A stretch of DNA of 62,653 nucleotides from an uncultured Bryobacterales bacterium (GCA_937959285.1 CALGAR010000122.1:1-62653); one strand, 5' to 3'; positions 26,880 through 36,061 are shown, numbered from the stretch's first letter. Translations and numbers: made by a program. The notes: generated from the sequence alone by a model not told the origin.

Positions 26880-26904
26880 GCGCCGCTCCCTAAGGAAGCG
26901 GCGC
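26880..26904. terminator. Hairpin between convergent genes
   Basis: GCGCCGCT pairs with AGCGGCGC across nine bases. It starts directly after the enolase-superfamily stop codon and overlaps the last codons of the DUF1080 gene. There is no U-tract, so terminator function is probable but not proven. Confidence 0.45.
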
Positions 26905-28053
26905 AATGCGTATGTTCTTGAAGTCCAGGTTTGTCGTTGGGTCGTGCGCTTGAAGGCTGATCACACCCGCCTTCAAGACAGCCTGCTTCTTCCGGACGTC
27001 CTCACCCTCTGGGTTCGGGTCCTCCCAACTGCTCACCGGATAGCCATTCACCCAAACTGAAATCTGCCGTCCGCGCGCAACAATCGTTTTGGTAAAGAAC
27101 TGATTGTCGTCGGGAACAACGCGGCGCGCCGGCTGGTACCGATAGATACCTCCCGTGCCAAAATCAACCGGCTTCGTCCGGTCGCCGTCGCTGTACTGAT
27201 TTCGAATCTGTGATTCGTACCCCGTCCAGAACTGCCCAGGCGTGCCTCGAAAGAAAACGCCGCTGTTCGGGTTCAGCTTCGGGTTGTCCGTGTTGGTCCG
27301 AACATCAAGTTGTAAGACGAAATTGTCCCAGATCTTCTCCGTCTCCAACTGCCCGGGTCCCTTGACGACGTTGATTGCTCCAGCTTTCACTGACCAGACG
27401 GGAGGCTCCTTTGCGCGTTCTGTCTTTACTTCGCGCCATCCGGTCAGGTCTTTGCCGTTGAAGATCGGCTGCAGCCCAAGGGGCTTCAGCTTGATATTCC
27501 GGAATTCGCAAGGATTGTCCTTGTTGTACTGAAGACCGATATGCCCGACCTTGCTCTTTCTGTCGCGCCCGTCAAGCACCGTCTTTCCATCCAGCTTGAC
27601 GATGAACCGGTCTCCGACGGCCTGCACCTCGTAAGTGTGCCACTTCCGCGGCGTCAGGGAGACACGCTTCGCCTCGAGGTGGTTCACAAGGCTGCCGGTC
27701 TTATAAGTCGGGCGCTGATCCCAGATCTGGAGTTCGTAGCCGGTAGTCTCCGGCGCGCCCTCCTTGGCTGAGCGCAAGAACACTCCGCTATTCGTGGAAG
27801 CTTCAGGGATGCGAAATTCCAGGTGGAGAATGAAGTCACCGAAAGCGGCATTGTGGCGAAGCCAGCCTGACTCACTCTGCTCAGGCGTGATTACCCCGCG
27901 ATCCACACGCCATTTCGCGCCGCCTTCCGGGGTCCATCCAAAGAGCGTCTCCCCGTCAAACAGCATCACCCAGCCTTCGGCAGCTTCCTTGGGTGTCAGC
28001 TCTGCCGAGGCCAACGCTACGGACAGCACGGCACAAACGAGTACTCGAAGCAT
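26890..28053 (-). CDS. Secreted protein with two DUF1080 (3-keto-disaccharide hydrolase-like) domains
   Basis: The 387-residue protein has a signal peptide (about 1-17) and two tandem concanavalin-like DUF1080 domains. The first starts at WVMLFDGETLFGW and contains SNTSGVFLR-like NSGVFLRS. The second starts at QPIFNGKDLTGW and contains NSGVFFRG. Family members are reported to hydrolyse 3-keto-glycosides formed by Gfo/Idh/MocA oxidoreductases. Such an exported oxidoreductase is encoded in the same leftward run (32311-33513). Two domains in one chain may reflect duplication with one of them degenerate; I cannot tell which is catalytic. Confidence 0.88.
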   Translation of the reverse strand: MLRVLVCAVLSVALASAELTPKEAAEGWVMLFDGETLFGWTPEGGAKWRVDRGVITPEQSESGWLRHNAAFGDFILHLEFRIPEASTNSGVFLRSAKEGAPETTGYELQIWDQRPTYKTGSLVNHLEAKRVSLTPRKWHTYEVQAVGDRFIVKLDGKTVLDGRDRKSKVGHIGLQYNKDNPCEFRNIKLKPLGLQPIFNGKDLTGWREVKTERAKEPPVWSVKAGAINVVKGPGQLETEKIWDNFVLQLDVRTNTDNPKLNPNSGVFFRGTPGQFWTGYESQIRNQYSDGDRTKPVDFGTGGIYRYQPARRVVPDDNQFFTKTIVARGRQISVWVNGYPVSSWEDPNPEGEDVRKKQAVLKAGVISLQAHDPTTNLDFKNIRIAPLP

Positions 28054-28093
28054 AACGAACTATCCTATCTCCTCTCGCAACTTCCCGCGGCCT

Positions 28094-29398
28094 TCAACCG
28101 GCTTTATTCCGAGCAACAACCGCTACGCTGTCCAGAGCCCGCATGGTTTCGGCAAGCACGAGTTCAGGATCCGGATCATGCACAGGCACCACTGCAATGG
28201 GCCCCGGACCGTGCGGATGCCAGCGAGCGAGAGTGCGAGCGCTGGCGTAGCCCGCGAAGACCGTAACTAACGGCACGCCGCAAGCGGCGGCAACATGTTG
28301 TCCGGCTGAATCATAGCCGACGTAGAGCTGGCTCCGTGCAATTTGGGCGGCAAAAGGAGCAAAGGCCCCTCGCAGGGCAATCACGCGTCCTTCCTTTGGC
28401 GCCGCGCCCGCGATCGCCCGCTCCACGCGCTCCTGCTCTTCGCCGCCAGCGCCCTTGTCGATGACAATGACGGCATCGCGCTCGAGAAGCTTCCGCAGCA
28501 GCTCGGTTTCGAATGGATCGCGGATTCGCTTGGCAGGATTCTCGCCAACACCGAAACTTACGGTCACAACGGGACCTTGCACGGATTCGCCGGGGTCGCC
28601 GGGAGCGATGTAGGGCCGAGCCTCGTCCACGCCAAAGGTTTCCCTCACCCAGCGGCGGGCGAGTAGCGGAAGCGGATCCGGACCATACTCACCGTAGCCG
28701 CGGCTTTCGAAGAAGAAGTAATTGTCTTCGGAGCAAACCGGCAGAATTCCAAGCTGCGTCAGGCGGGAGTCCGGATCAATCACGATGCTGTCCGGCCGGT
28801 CCAGGCACCGGCGCAGCTCAGGCCAGATGGAGAGGCGCTCGCGCAAAGTGGCGGACCGCCCATAGGAAAGCGGCGTGTGAACCAAACGCGGATCGCCGGA
28901 GAAGATTTCCCAGTTCTTCCGCGTCCCGACGAAATGAATTCGAGCCTTGGGAAAGCGCTGTTTCGCGGCGTCGAGCATGACGCTGGTAACGGCGACGTCG
29001 GCGCCGAGTGTCACTCGAGACAGCACGAAGACGTCTTTGACCCGCTCTGCATCGCCCACGAAGCGCCTCGGCATCCGCACACGCCGGTAGCGGGCCATCA
29101 GATCCGAGGCGAGAAACTCCGGATGGATGAACTCGACGACACTGCTGAAGAGCGCGCCGTAGGTGTCGCAAAGCGCGGGCTCGAACAGATCGTTGAGGCG
29201 TTCTACCAGAATGCGGAAGAGCGCATGGGTTCCCTCCTTGGCTCGCTCCTCGTCGGGGTGTGACGCGCAGCGAACCAGGGTTTCGAGCAGATCCGCAGGC
29301 CAGGTGCTCCCGCGCAGGCAGTAGTTCAGGAGCTCGATTGCGAGCTCACTCGGTGAAATACTTTCCAACGATGAGCTCCAGCTTCTTCCGTGTCGCAT
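28094..29398 (-). CDS. Glycosyltransferase family 9 (heptosyltransferase)-like protein
   Basis: The 434-residue protein has a C-terminal half like ADP-heptose:LPS heptosyltransferases: a central DVFVLSRVTLGADVAVT strand-loop, TVSFGVGENPAKR, a two-strand segment before AGGEEQERVERA, and SQLYVGYDSAGQHVAAACGVP, the family's nucleotide-sugar-binding end. The N-terminal 120 residues are helical and unfamiliar. The ATG at 29398 overlaps mtnP by 53 bases. A TTG at 29368 with GGAG seven bases upstream is an equally good start and reduces the overlap to 23. The substrate is unknown; a surface glycan role is inferred. Confidence 0.72.
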   Translation of the reverse strand: MRHGRSWSSSLESISPSELAIELLNYCLRGSTWPADLLETLVRCASHPDEERAKEGTHALFRILVERLNDLFEPALCDTYGALFSSVVEFIHPEFLASDLMARYRRVRMPRRFVGDAERVKDVFVLSRVTLGADVAVTSVMLDAAKQRFPKARIHFVGTRKNWEIFSGDPRLVHTPLSYGRSATLRERLSIWPELRRCLDRPDSIVIDPDSRLTQLGILPVCSEDNYFFFESRGYGEYGPDPLPLLARRWVRETFGVDEARPYIAPGDPGESVQGPVVTVSFGVGENPAKRIRDPFETELLRKLLERDAVIVIDKGAGGEEQERVERAIAGAAPKEGRVIALRGAFAPFAAQIARSQLYVGYDSAGQHVAAACGVPLVTVFAGYASARTLARWHPHGPGPIAVVPVHDPDPELVLAETMRALDSVAVVARNKAG

Positions 29399-30209
29399 CG
29401 GGGACGGCCTTCTTGTCCGTAATCAGAGCGTGAGCCAGAGCTGATCCGCACTTGCACTTGCGCTCCGACGGCAAGCGCTCGACGGTGGCTGCAACCACCT
29501 TACAGGCGTTCTCCGCGTTCTTTGACAGGTTCGAGATAATTTGATCGACCGTCACAGCGTCGTGCTCGGGATGCCAGCAATCGTAGTCGGTCACCATGGC
29601 CACGGTGACATAGCAGATCTCCGCTTCACGGGCCAGCTTCGCTTCCTGCAAATTGGTCATCCCGATCACATCCATACCCCAGCTTCGATAGATGTTGGAT
29701 TCGGCGACCGTCGAAAAGGCGGGCCCTTCCATGCACAGATAGGTCCCCCCTTGCTTTGCGTTGACGCCCGCGGTCTGGCAGGCGTCATAAACGATTTTGG
29801 ACAGCTCCGGACAGATAGGATGGGCGAAGCTGATATGAGCCACCAGGCCCTCTCCGAAGAAGGTGGAGACACGGCCGCGCGTACGATCGAAAAACTGATC
29901 AGGAATGACGAAGTCGAGCGGGCGATGCTCCTCTTTCAATGAACCGACCGCGCTCAGGGAGATGATCCGTTCCACGCCGAGGCTCTTGAAGCCGTAAATA
30001 TTGGCCCTAAAGTTCAACTCGGACGGCATGATTCGGTGTCCCCGCCCATGACGGGCAAGGAAGGCCACATTCCGGCCGCCAAGCTTGCCGACAACATAGG
30101 CGTCCGATGGGGAGCCCCAGGGAGTGTCGAGAGTAACCTCCTCCTGCGCTTCAAAACCGGGCATGGAGTACAGCCCGCTACCGCCGATGATTCCGATCTC
30201 TGCCTTCAA
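29346..30209 (-). CDS. mtnP: S-methyl-5'-thioadenosine phosphorylase
   Basis: This enzyme phosphorolyses methylthioadenosine to adenine and methylthioribose-1-phosphate in methionine salvage. The 287-residue sequence is easily recognised: IGIIGGSGLY at the N-terminus, FLARHGRGHR, PSELNFRAN, YLCMEGPAFST with the MTAP-type phosphate and nucleoside contacts, GMTNLQEAKLAREAEI and VTDYDCW. Translation starts at TTG with AGGAG six bases upstream. It follows meaB by 32 bases and its end overlaps the glycosyltransferase gene. Confidence 0.95.
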   Translation of the reverse strand: MKAEIGIIGGSGLYSMPGFEAQEEVTLDTPWGSPSDAYVVGKLGGRNVAFLARHGRGHRIMPSELNFRANIYGFKSLGVERIISLSAVGSLKEEHRPLDFVIPDQFFDRTRGRVSTFFGEGLVAHISFAHPICPELSKIVYDACQTAGVNAKQGGTYLCMEGPAFSTVAESNIYRSWGMDVIGMTNLQEAKLAREAEICYVTVAMVTDYDCWHPEHDAVTVDQIISNLSKNAENACKVVAATVERLPSERKCKCGSALAHALITDKKAVPDATRKKLELIVGKYFTE

Positions 30210-30241
30210 TGCAATCTCCTATCCAGAATGAATCAATGCTC

Positions 30242-31159
30242 TCAGTTCCGCGTACGCTCGCCAAGCAGTTCGTTAATCACGGAATAAGGGTCGCGGCGGC
30301 GCGCAGCCACATCACGGGCGGCCGCCCGAAACTCCTCGAAGGAAAAACGCTCCATCAAGCGGTCCTTCATCATTTCCCGCAGCCGCAGCGCCCAATTCTC
30401 AATTGTCCTCCGGGATCGCGGGACTGTATTGTAGAATCGGCGAATTTCCGACAGCGCCTCCGCAACGCCCTGCCCTTCGCTTGCAACAGTCCGAACAATC
30501 GGAGGAGTCCATCCGTCGGGACGGTGCGCCAGCTCCAGAGCCGCCTTGACCTCCCGCTCCAACCGTTCGGCGCCCGGGTGGTCCGCCTTGTTGATCACAA
30601 AGACATCCGCGATCTCCATGATTCCGGCCTTGATCGCCTGTACATCGTCGCCCATTCCCGGCACCAGAACCACAACAGTGACGTCAGCCAGACGAGCAAT
30701 TTCCACCTCGTCCTGACCAACCCCCACGGTCTCAATCAGGATCACGTCCCTCCCGGCCGCGTCGAGCAGCAGTGCGAGGTCGCTCGTAGCTGCGGCGACG
30801 CCGCCGAGTGAACCGCGGGTTGCCATCGACCGGATGAAGACCCCCGGGTCGGAGTAATGCATCTGCATCCGAATCCGATCACCCAGAATGGCTCCGCCCG
30901 AAAAAGGGCTGGAGGGGTCGACGGCAATGATGCCAACCTGCAGGTCTTCAAGGCGCAGGATCCGCGCCATCTGACTGACGAGAGTGCTCTTTCCCGCTCC
31001 GGGCGAACCAGTTATCCCGATGTTTAACGCACGGCCGGTGTAAGGAAACAGCTCGCGAAGCAGTTCTTGCGAGGCCGGCGTTCGATCTTCGACGGCTGTC
31101 GCCGCCCGGGCCAAGGCTCGGATATCGCCTGACCGGATGAGCTGCGCCCGGTTCTCCAT
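30242..31159 (-). CDS. meaB: Methylmalonyl-CoA mutase-associated GTPase MeaB
   Basis: MeaB-type G protein chaperone for B12-dependent acyl-CoA mutases (305 residues). It shows Walker A GSPGAGKST, the MeaB/ArgK signature DPSSPFSGGAILGDRIRM, switch-region ETVGVGQDE and the guanine-specificity NKAD. The ATG at 31159 overlaps the acyl-CoA dehydrogenase stop (TGATG), so the two are coupled. The mutase it serves is not in the window. The neighbouring acyl-CoA dehydrogenase fits branched-chain or propionate metabolism. Confidence 0.95.
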   Translation of the reverse strand: MENRAQLIRSGDIRALARAATAVEDRTPASQELLRELFPYTGRALNIGITGSPGAGKSTLVSQMARILRLEDLQVGIIAVDPSSPFSGGAILGDRIRMQMHYSDPGVFIRSMATRGSLGGVAAATSDLALLLDAAGRDVILIETVGVGQDEVEIARLADVTVVVLVPGMGDDVQAIKAGIMEIADVFVINKADHPGAERLEREVKAALELAHRPDGWTPPIVRTVASEGQGVAEALSEIRRFYNTVPRSRRTIENWALRLREMMKDRLMERFSFEEFRAAARDVAARRRDPYSVINELLGERTRN

Positions 31160-32301
31160 CAACTCTTCAGCAACTGGCGCGCGATCACCAGACGTTGAAT
31201 CTCGCTCGTTCCCTCACCGATGGTGCAGAGCTTGACGTCGCGATAGAACTTCTCGACGGGATAGTCCTTGATGAAGCCATAGCCGCCGTGAATTTGCAAA
31301 GCTTCGTCGGCAACTCGCACCGCCATCTCGGAGGCGAAAAGCTTCGCCATGGATGCTTCCTTCGTAACGCGCTGGTCCTGATCCTTCATCCAGGCAGCGC
31401 GGTAGGTGAGCAGGCGCGCTGCCTCGATCGCGGTCGCCATATCGGCCAGCTTATGCTGAATTGCCTGGAACTCGGAGATCGGGCGGCCGAACTGCTTCCG
31501 CTGTTTGGAATACCGCAGGGCGGCGTCGTAGGCCCCTTGTGCAAGGCCGACAGAGAGAGCGGCAATCGAGATGCGGCCTCCGTCCAGAATGCGCAGGCTG
31601 TCGATAAAGCCTTCCCCCGGCTGCCCGAGCAACTGCGAGTCCGGCAGGCGCAGGTTTTCAAAGATCACCTCGCCCGTAGCGCTCGCCCGCATTCCGAGCT
31701 TGTTCTCTTTCCTGCCCAGCCGGAAGCCTTTGGTGTTGGTCTCAATGATGAACGCAGAGATTCCGTGATGAGCGGCTGCGCGGTTCGTGACAGCCATCGC
31801 CACGCAAACCTGGGCGTAATGGGCGTTTGTCGTGAAGGTTTTTCCACCGTTCAGCACCCAGTACTGGCCATCGCGAACGGCCGTGGTGCGAGTCCCGGCG
31901 GCATCGGATCCCGCTTCGGGCTCGGTCAGCGACCAGCAGCCCAGCCATTCGCCGGATGCCAGCTTCGTGACGTACTTCTGCCGCTGCTCGTCGTTGCCTG
32001 CGACAAAGATGTGGTTGGTGCAGAGCGAATTGTGGGCAGCCACAATCAGGCCGACAGACGGATCAACTCTCGACAGCTCTTCGATGATAATCGAGTACTC
32101 GATGTAGCCGAGTCCGGCGCCTCCAAGCGACTCCGGAAAGATAACTCCCATGAAGCCCAGTTTTCCGAGCTTCGAGATCACTTCGGACGGAAAGATCTGC
32201 TCCTCATCCCACTTGGAAACATGGGGAGCGATCTCCGCTTCGGCAAACTCACGGACGGAACGGCGAAGCTGAAGCTGTTCCGCTGTCTGTTCAAAGTCCA
32301 T
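31159..32301 (-). CDS. Acyl-CoA dehydrogenase
   Basis: FAD-dependent acyl-CoA alpha,beta-dehydrogenase of 380 residues. Landmarks: WSLTEPEAGSDAAG for flavin binding, KTFTTNA, QFGRPISEFQAIQHKLADM, QIHGGYGF and GEGTSEIQR, where Glu363 is the expected catalytic base of the short-chain/butyryl group. It lies nine bases after the Gfo/Idh/MocA gene without a clear ribosome binding site and is coupled to meaB, suggesting a role in short- or branched-chain acyl-CoA oxidation. The exact acyl chain is not deducible. Confidence 0.95.
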   Translation of the reverse strand: MDFEQTAEQLQLRRSVREFAEAEIAPHVSKWDEEQIFPSEVISKLGKLGFMGVIFPESLGGAGLGYIEYSIIIEELSRVDPSVGLIVAAHNSLCTNHIFVAGNDEQRQKYVTKLASGEWLGCWSLTEPEAGSDAAGTRTTAVRDGQYWVLNGGKTFTTNAHYAQVCVAMAVTNRAAAHHGISAFIIETNTKGFRLGRKENKLGMRASATGEVIFENLRLPDSQLLGQPGEGFIDSLRILDGGRISIAALSVGLAQGAYDAALRYSKQRKQFGRPISEFQAIQHKLADMATAIEAARLLTYRAAWMKDQDQRVTKEASMAKLFASEMAVRVADEALQIHGGYGFIKDYPVEKFYRDVKLCTIGEGTSEIQRLVIARQLLKS

Positions 32302-32310
32302 GGACGCGGC

Positions 32311-33513
32311 CTATACGATCTCCTCCTTGGTCGCATCCCATCGAACCGTCCGGTTCTCGCGGTAACTTTGCACTGCCATCCGGCAGGCGATGGAGACTCG
32401 ATAGCCCAGCTCGAAGGGGCAGTTTGGCTCCTTCCCGGAGCGGATGCAGTCGAGGAAGTTCTGCATGTGGGCGTGGGGCGGCGTGGGCGTGCGACCCAGC
32501 AACTCCGTTCCGTCGGGCCGGTTGACTTTCTGGGGCGTGTATCGAATCTGCTGTCCCTTGGAGATCGTGCCGTCGGTTCCCAGGACGTCTTCCGTGGAAC
32601 CCAGGTGATTGTTCCCGAAGCCGGAATCCCAGGAGATTAGCATCTCCTCGGGCTGCTCCAGGCTGACGTTCATGGTGTCCGGCACCTCGCGCCCATCCTT
32701 CCACAGATAGATGCCGCCCACCATCGTCACCGCCTTCGGAATCTCAAGTGAAAGGGCTCGATACCAGAAGGCGAGCTGGTGGCACATGTTCTCATAGACG
32801 TTCCCGCCGGAGTAATCCCAGAAGAACCGCCAGTTGATATAGCGGTTTGCATCGAATGGCACCTCGGGCGCCTCGCCCAGGAAGGACTTCCAAAGGATAT
32901 TCTCCGGTGTCATGTCCGGATAGACGGGCCGGGACCACTGCGGCTTCCCGTGCGGGGTGTTCCGATACATGTGGCAGTGGATGGCGGTCACCTTGCCAAG
33001 TCCCCCGCTTCGGACCATCTCCAGGGCATCAGTCATCAGGCCCGAAGAGCACGACTGGTGACCGATCTGAACGGTGCGTCCGGAGGCACGGCGGTAGGCT
33101 TCCCGCATCTTCTTCGCGTGCTCTACCGTGAACGCCATCGTCTTTTCCTGGTAGACGTGCTTTCCCGCGTCCAATGAGGCGACGAAGTGCTCGCAGTGAA
33201 GATGCTGAGGCGTCGCAATGATGACCGCGTTAATGGACTGATCGTCGAGCAGGTACCGGTAGTCGAAGTACGTCTTGGCCTCAGGTACAAGCTTCTTGGC
33301 CGCCTCCAGCCGCCTCGTATAGATGTCGGCGAAAGCGACGAACTCCGTGTTCGGGCATGCGAGCGCCTCACGGACAAGCTGCATGCCACGATCGCCGGGT
33401 CCGATGATTCCCAAACGGATGCGATCATTCGCACCGAGAACACCTTGCGGAACAGCCAGTGTTCCTGCGATCCCAGTTGCTACTGTTCCTATGAACTTGC
33501 GTCTTGAACTCAT
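32311..33513 (-). CDS. Exported Gfo/Idh/MocA family oxidoreductase
   Basis: This 400-residue NAD(P)-dependent sugar oxidoreductase has a twin-arginine signal (SRRKFIGTVATG, about 3-28), then a Rossmann fold with LGIIGPGDRG, AFADIYTRRLE and VIIATPQHLHCEH, and the family EK dipeptide in VYQEKTMA (usually EKP). The C-terminal domain has NPxxWR-like NWRFFWDYSGGN and a TPPHAHMQNFLDCIRSG tail typical of the family. Exported members usually carry a tightly bound cofactor and oxidise sugar hydroxyls. It heads a leftward run ending in the DUF1080 protein. AAAGGG precedes the ATG. The substrate is unknown. Confidence 0.9.
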   Translation of the reverse strand: MSSRRKFIGTVATGIAGTLAVPQGVLGANDRIRLGIIGPGDRGMQLVREALACPNTEFVAFADIYTRRLEAAKKLVPEAKTYFDYRYLLDDQSINAVIIATPQHLHCEHFVASLDAGKHVYQEKTMAFTVEHAKKMREAYRRASGRTVQIGHQSCSSGLMTDALEMVRSGGLGKVTAIHCHMYRNTPHGKPQWSRPVYPDMTPENILWKSFLGEAPEVPFDANRYINWRFFWDYSGGNVYENMCHQLAFWYRALSLEIPKAVTMVGGIYLWKDGREVPDTMNVSLEQPEEMLISWDSGFGNNHLGSTEDVLGTDGTISKGQQIRYTPQKVNRPDGTELLGRTPTPPHAHMQNFLDCIRSGKEPNCPFELGYRVSIACRMAVQSYRENRTVRWDATKEEIV

Positions 33514-33605
33514 ACCCGGCCCTTTCGATCCATCGCGATAGTTGCTTACATCTTAGCACTGCCCACTTTTTGTAACCGCCGGCGACAAGGCTGCTTTTGA
33601 GAGAA

Positions 33606-33611
33606 TAGAAT
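33606..33611 (+). promoter_or_regulatory. Candidate -10 box at the glcE start
   Basis: TAGAAT overlaps the first possible ATG (33610) and lies seven bases before the in-frame ATG at 33619. If used as -10, only the second or third ATG could initiate, giving a leaderless mRNA. Inference. Confidence 0.25.
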
Positions 33612-34770
33612 GTGCGAGATGGTAATGCGAAGCCTGACTCCCTCCACGCCTGAGGAGCTGGCCGAAGGACTGGCAGCGGCAGCGGCAGCCGGCCGCCGGA
33701 TCCGGCTGGGAGGGGCGTTCTCAAAGTCCTCCATGGGAGGACCCATCAGCGATGCGGACGTTTGTGTCTCCACCCAGAACTTGAACCGCCTTCGACAGTA
33801 CGAGCCCAGAGACCTCACGATCAGCGTGGAGGCAGGGATGCCGTGGCGGGAACTGCAAAATCTGCTCGCTGAGAACAAACAGATGTTGCCCCTTGATCCG
33901 CCCTTCGCTTCGCAGGCGACTGTCGGAGGAGTAGTCGCCGCGAATACGAGCGGGCCGCGGCGAAGACAATACGGAGGTGTGCGAGATTTCGTCATTGGCA
34001 TGACCTTCGCCACCCTCGAAGGCAAGCTCATCCAGACCGGTGGGATGGTTGTCAAGAATGTGGCCGGACTCGATATGGGTAAGCTGATGATCGGGTCTTA
34101 TGGCACACTCGCCGCCATTGCGACAGTAAACTTCAAAGTCATCCCCGCGCCGGCGCGGTCGCTCTCCTTCTGCCGCCGCTTCGAGACCGTCGACGAAGTA
34201 TTCAACGCCAGGGATGAAATCTTACGGAGTGTTCTGCAGCCCTCGGCCATTGATATATTGAACCCGGCTGCGGCGGAAAGGATCGGGCAAGAGGGCTGGC
34301 TGCTGCTGCTGCGAGCAGGAGGAAACGCTGCGCTCCTCGACCGCTACGCTCGGGAACTGTCCGGGTTTGAGACGATTGAAGGCGAGGCGGAAACTGCGCT
34401 CTGGCAGAGCATCCAGGAATTCACGCCAGCGTTCCTCGATGATTACCCGTTGGGGACGGTAGTGAGAGTATCATCGTCGCTTCAGCAAATGAAGCTCCTG
34501 GCCGGGACCTTAAGTGTACCGCTGGTGGCGCGTGCCGGAACGGGCGTCGGGTATGCGCACTTTACCAAACCCGAGGAGGCCGGCGAGTGGGCGTCGCGAA
34601 GCAAGGGGCAGGAATGGAAGTGCGTGATCGATTTTGCTCCCGAGTCCCACAAGGAGTACCTGATGCTGTGGCCTGATCCTGGCCCTGAGCTTGCTACCAT
34701 GCAGCGCATCAAGCAAATGTTTGATCCGAACAATCTGCTAAACAAAGGAAGGCTGCATGGCCGCATCTGA
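33610..34770 (+). CDS. glcE: Glycolate oxidase FAD-binding subunit GlcE
   Basis: The 386-residue protein is a FAD_binding_4-type flavoprotein subunit of glycolate dehydrogenase. Visible elements are IRLGGAFSK, TISVEAGMPWREL, LPLDPPFASQATVGGVVAANTSGPRRRQYGG (the family flavin region), MVVKNVAGLDMGKLM and the C-terminal MLWPDPGPE and MFDPNNLLNKGRL. Translation could begin at 33610, 33619 or 33625; none has a classical ribosome binding site. It overlaps glcF by 14 bases. The catalytic GlcD subunit is not encoded in the window. Confidence 0.9.
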   Translation: MCEMVMRSLTPSTPEELAEGLAAAAAAGRRIRLGGAFSKSSMGGPISDADVCVSTQNLNRLRQYEPRDLTISVEAGMPWRELQNLLAENKQMLPLDPPFASQATVGGVVAANTSGPRRRQYGGVRDFVIGMTFATLEGKLIQTGGMVVKNVAGLDMGKLMIGSYGTLAAIATVNFKVIPAPARSLSFCRRFETVDEVFNARDEILRSVLQPSAIDILNPAAAERIGQEGWLLLLRAGGNAALLDRYARELSGFETIEGEAETALWQSIQEFTPAFLDDYPLGTVVRVSSSLQQMKLLAGTLSVPLVARAGTGVGYAHFTKPEEAGEWASRSKGQEWKCVIDFAPESHKEYLMLWPDPGPELATMQRIKQMFDPNNLLNKGRLHGRI

Positions 34771-36061
34771 TCTGGAGGTCATGAAAACCGGCCCGAGACA
34801 GGCAGACCTGGATAAGTGTGTTCACTGCGGTCTCTGCCTCAACGCCTGCCCCACGTATCGGGAACTGGGCTTAGAGATGGACTCGCCGCGCGGGCGCATA
34901 TATCAAATGGTGCAGGTTGCCGAGGGGAAGATGGAGATCGGGCCGTCCTACATCGAGCATATCGACCTGTGCCTCGCTTGCCGCGGATGCGAAACAGCCT
35001 GCCCTTCCGGTGTCCCGTATGGGCGTATGGTGGAAGCGGCTCGCGCCCAGATCGAGGCGAACATACAGCGCCCCCTTCGGACGCGCCTCGTGCGCCGGTT
35101 TGTATTCGGACACCTCCTGTCCTCACCCGCAATGCTGCGGCTAGCCGGCACATTTCTTTATCTCTACGAGTCGACGGGGCTCCGCAAGCTGGTGCAGTCC
35201 TCCGGCTTGCTGCGCCTGATGGGCAGCCTTAGCGAAATCGAGTCTCTCGCACCCGCCGCTGAAGCTCCGTTTTTCTTTAGAAATATCGGTAAGACCTTCC
35301 CTGCAGAGGGTCAGCGGAAATACCGAGTCGCCTTCCTGGCCGGCTGCATCGCGAACGTTTCTTTTGCGAGGCTGAACGAGGCGACAGTACGAGTCCTGCA
35401 GAAGAACTTCTGCGAGGTCGATATTCCCGCCAACCAGAACTGCTGCGGAGCGCTGCATGTTCACGCCGGTCTTCGCGATGAGGCGCTCAAGCTGGCGCGC
35501 GCCAACATCGATGCGATTGACCCGAGCAAGTACGATGCCATCATCACAAATACGGCGGGCTGCGGCTCCACGCTTAAGGAGTACCATGAACTTCTCGAGC
35601 ACGACCCTGCCTACGCGGAAAAAGCAAGATGCTTCTCGCGCAAGATGAAGGACGTAAATGAGTTCCTTGCGTCCATCGAACTGAATCGACAGATGAAGCC
35701 CGTCCCCGTCGTCGCCACTTATCAGGACTCCTGCCATCTGGCGCACGGTCAGCGCGTGCGCGTGCAGCCGCGCCGGCTGCTCGAGAGCGTTCCAGGGCTG
35801 ACCTTGCGAGAGATGCCTCTATCCGATCTCTGCTGCGGCAGCGCCGGAATATACAACGTTGTGCAGAATGAAATGTCCATGAAGATTCTCGAGAAGAAGA
35901 TGCGGTACGTGAACAGCACCGGTGCTGAAGTCATCGTCACCGCAAATCCGGGCTGCATGATACAGCTCGCTGCAGGGGTCCGGAAGCAGGGACGGGGCCA
36001 GCGTGTGGCGCACGTTGTCGAGATCCTCGACGAAGCCTACCGGAACTTTGGGAAGGAGTAG
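34757..36061 (+). CDS. glcF: Glycolate oxidase iron-sulfur subunit GlcF
   Basis: The 434-residue protein has two N-terminal ferredoxin-type motifs, Cys21/24/27/31 and Cys72/75/78/82, for two [4Fe-4S] clusters. Two CCG domains follow (NCCGALH and LCCGSAG) of the heterodisulfide-reductase type, as in GlcF and LutA/LldE. With GlcE it passes electrons from glycolate (or a related 2-hydroxyacid) to quinone. AAAGGAAGG lies just before the ATG inside the end of glcE. Alternative: a subunit of another FAD-linked 2-hydroxyacid dehydrogenase. Confidence 0.92.
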   Translation: MAASDLEVMKTGPRQADLDKCVHCGLCLNACPTYRELGLEMDSPRGRIYQMVQVAEGKMEIGPSYIEHIDLCLACRGCETACPSGVPYGRMVEAARAQIEANIQRPLRTRLVRRFVFGHLLSSPAMLRLAGTFLYLYESTGLRKLVQSSGLLRLMGSLSEIESLAPAAEAPFFFRNIGKTFPAEGQRKYRVAFLAGCIANVSFARLNEATVRVLQKNFCEVDIPANQNCCGALHVHAGLRDEALKLARANIDAIDPSKYDAIITNTAGCGSTLKEYHELLEHDPAYAEKARCFSRKMKDVNEFLASIELNRQMKPVPVVATYQDSCHLAHGQRVRVQPRRLLESVPGLTLREMPLSDLCCGSAGIYNVVQNEMSMKILEKKMRYVNSTGAEVIVTANPGCMIQLAAGVRKQGRGQRVAHVVEILDEAYRNFGKE

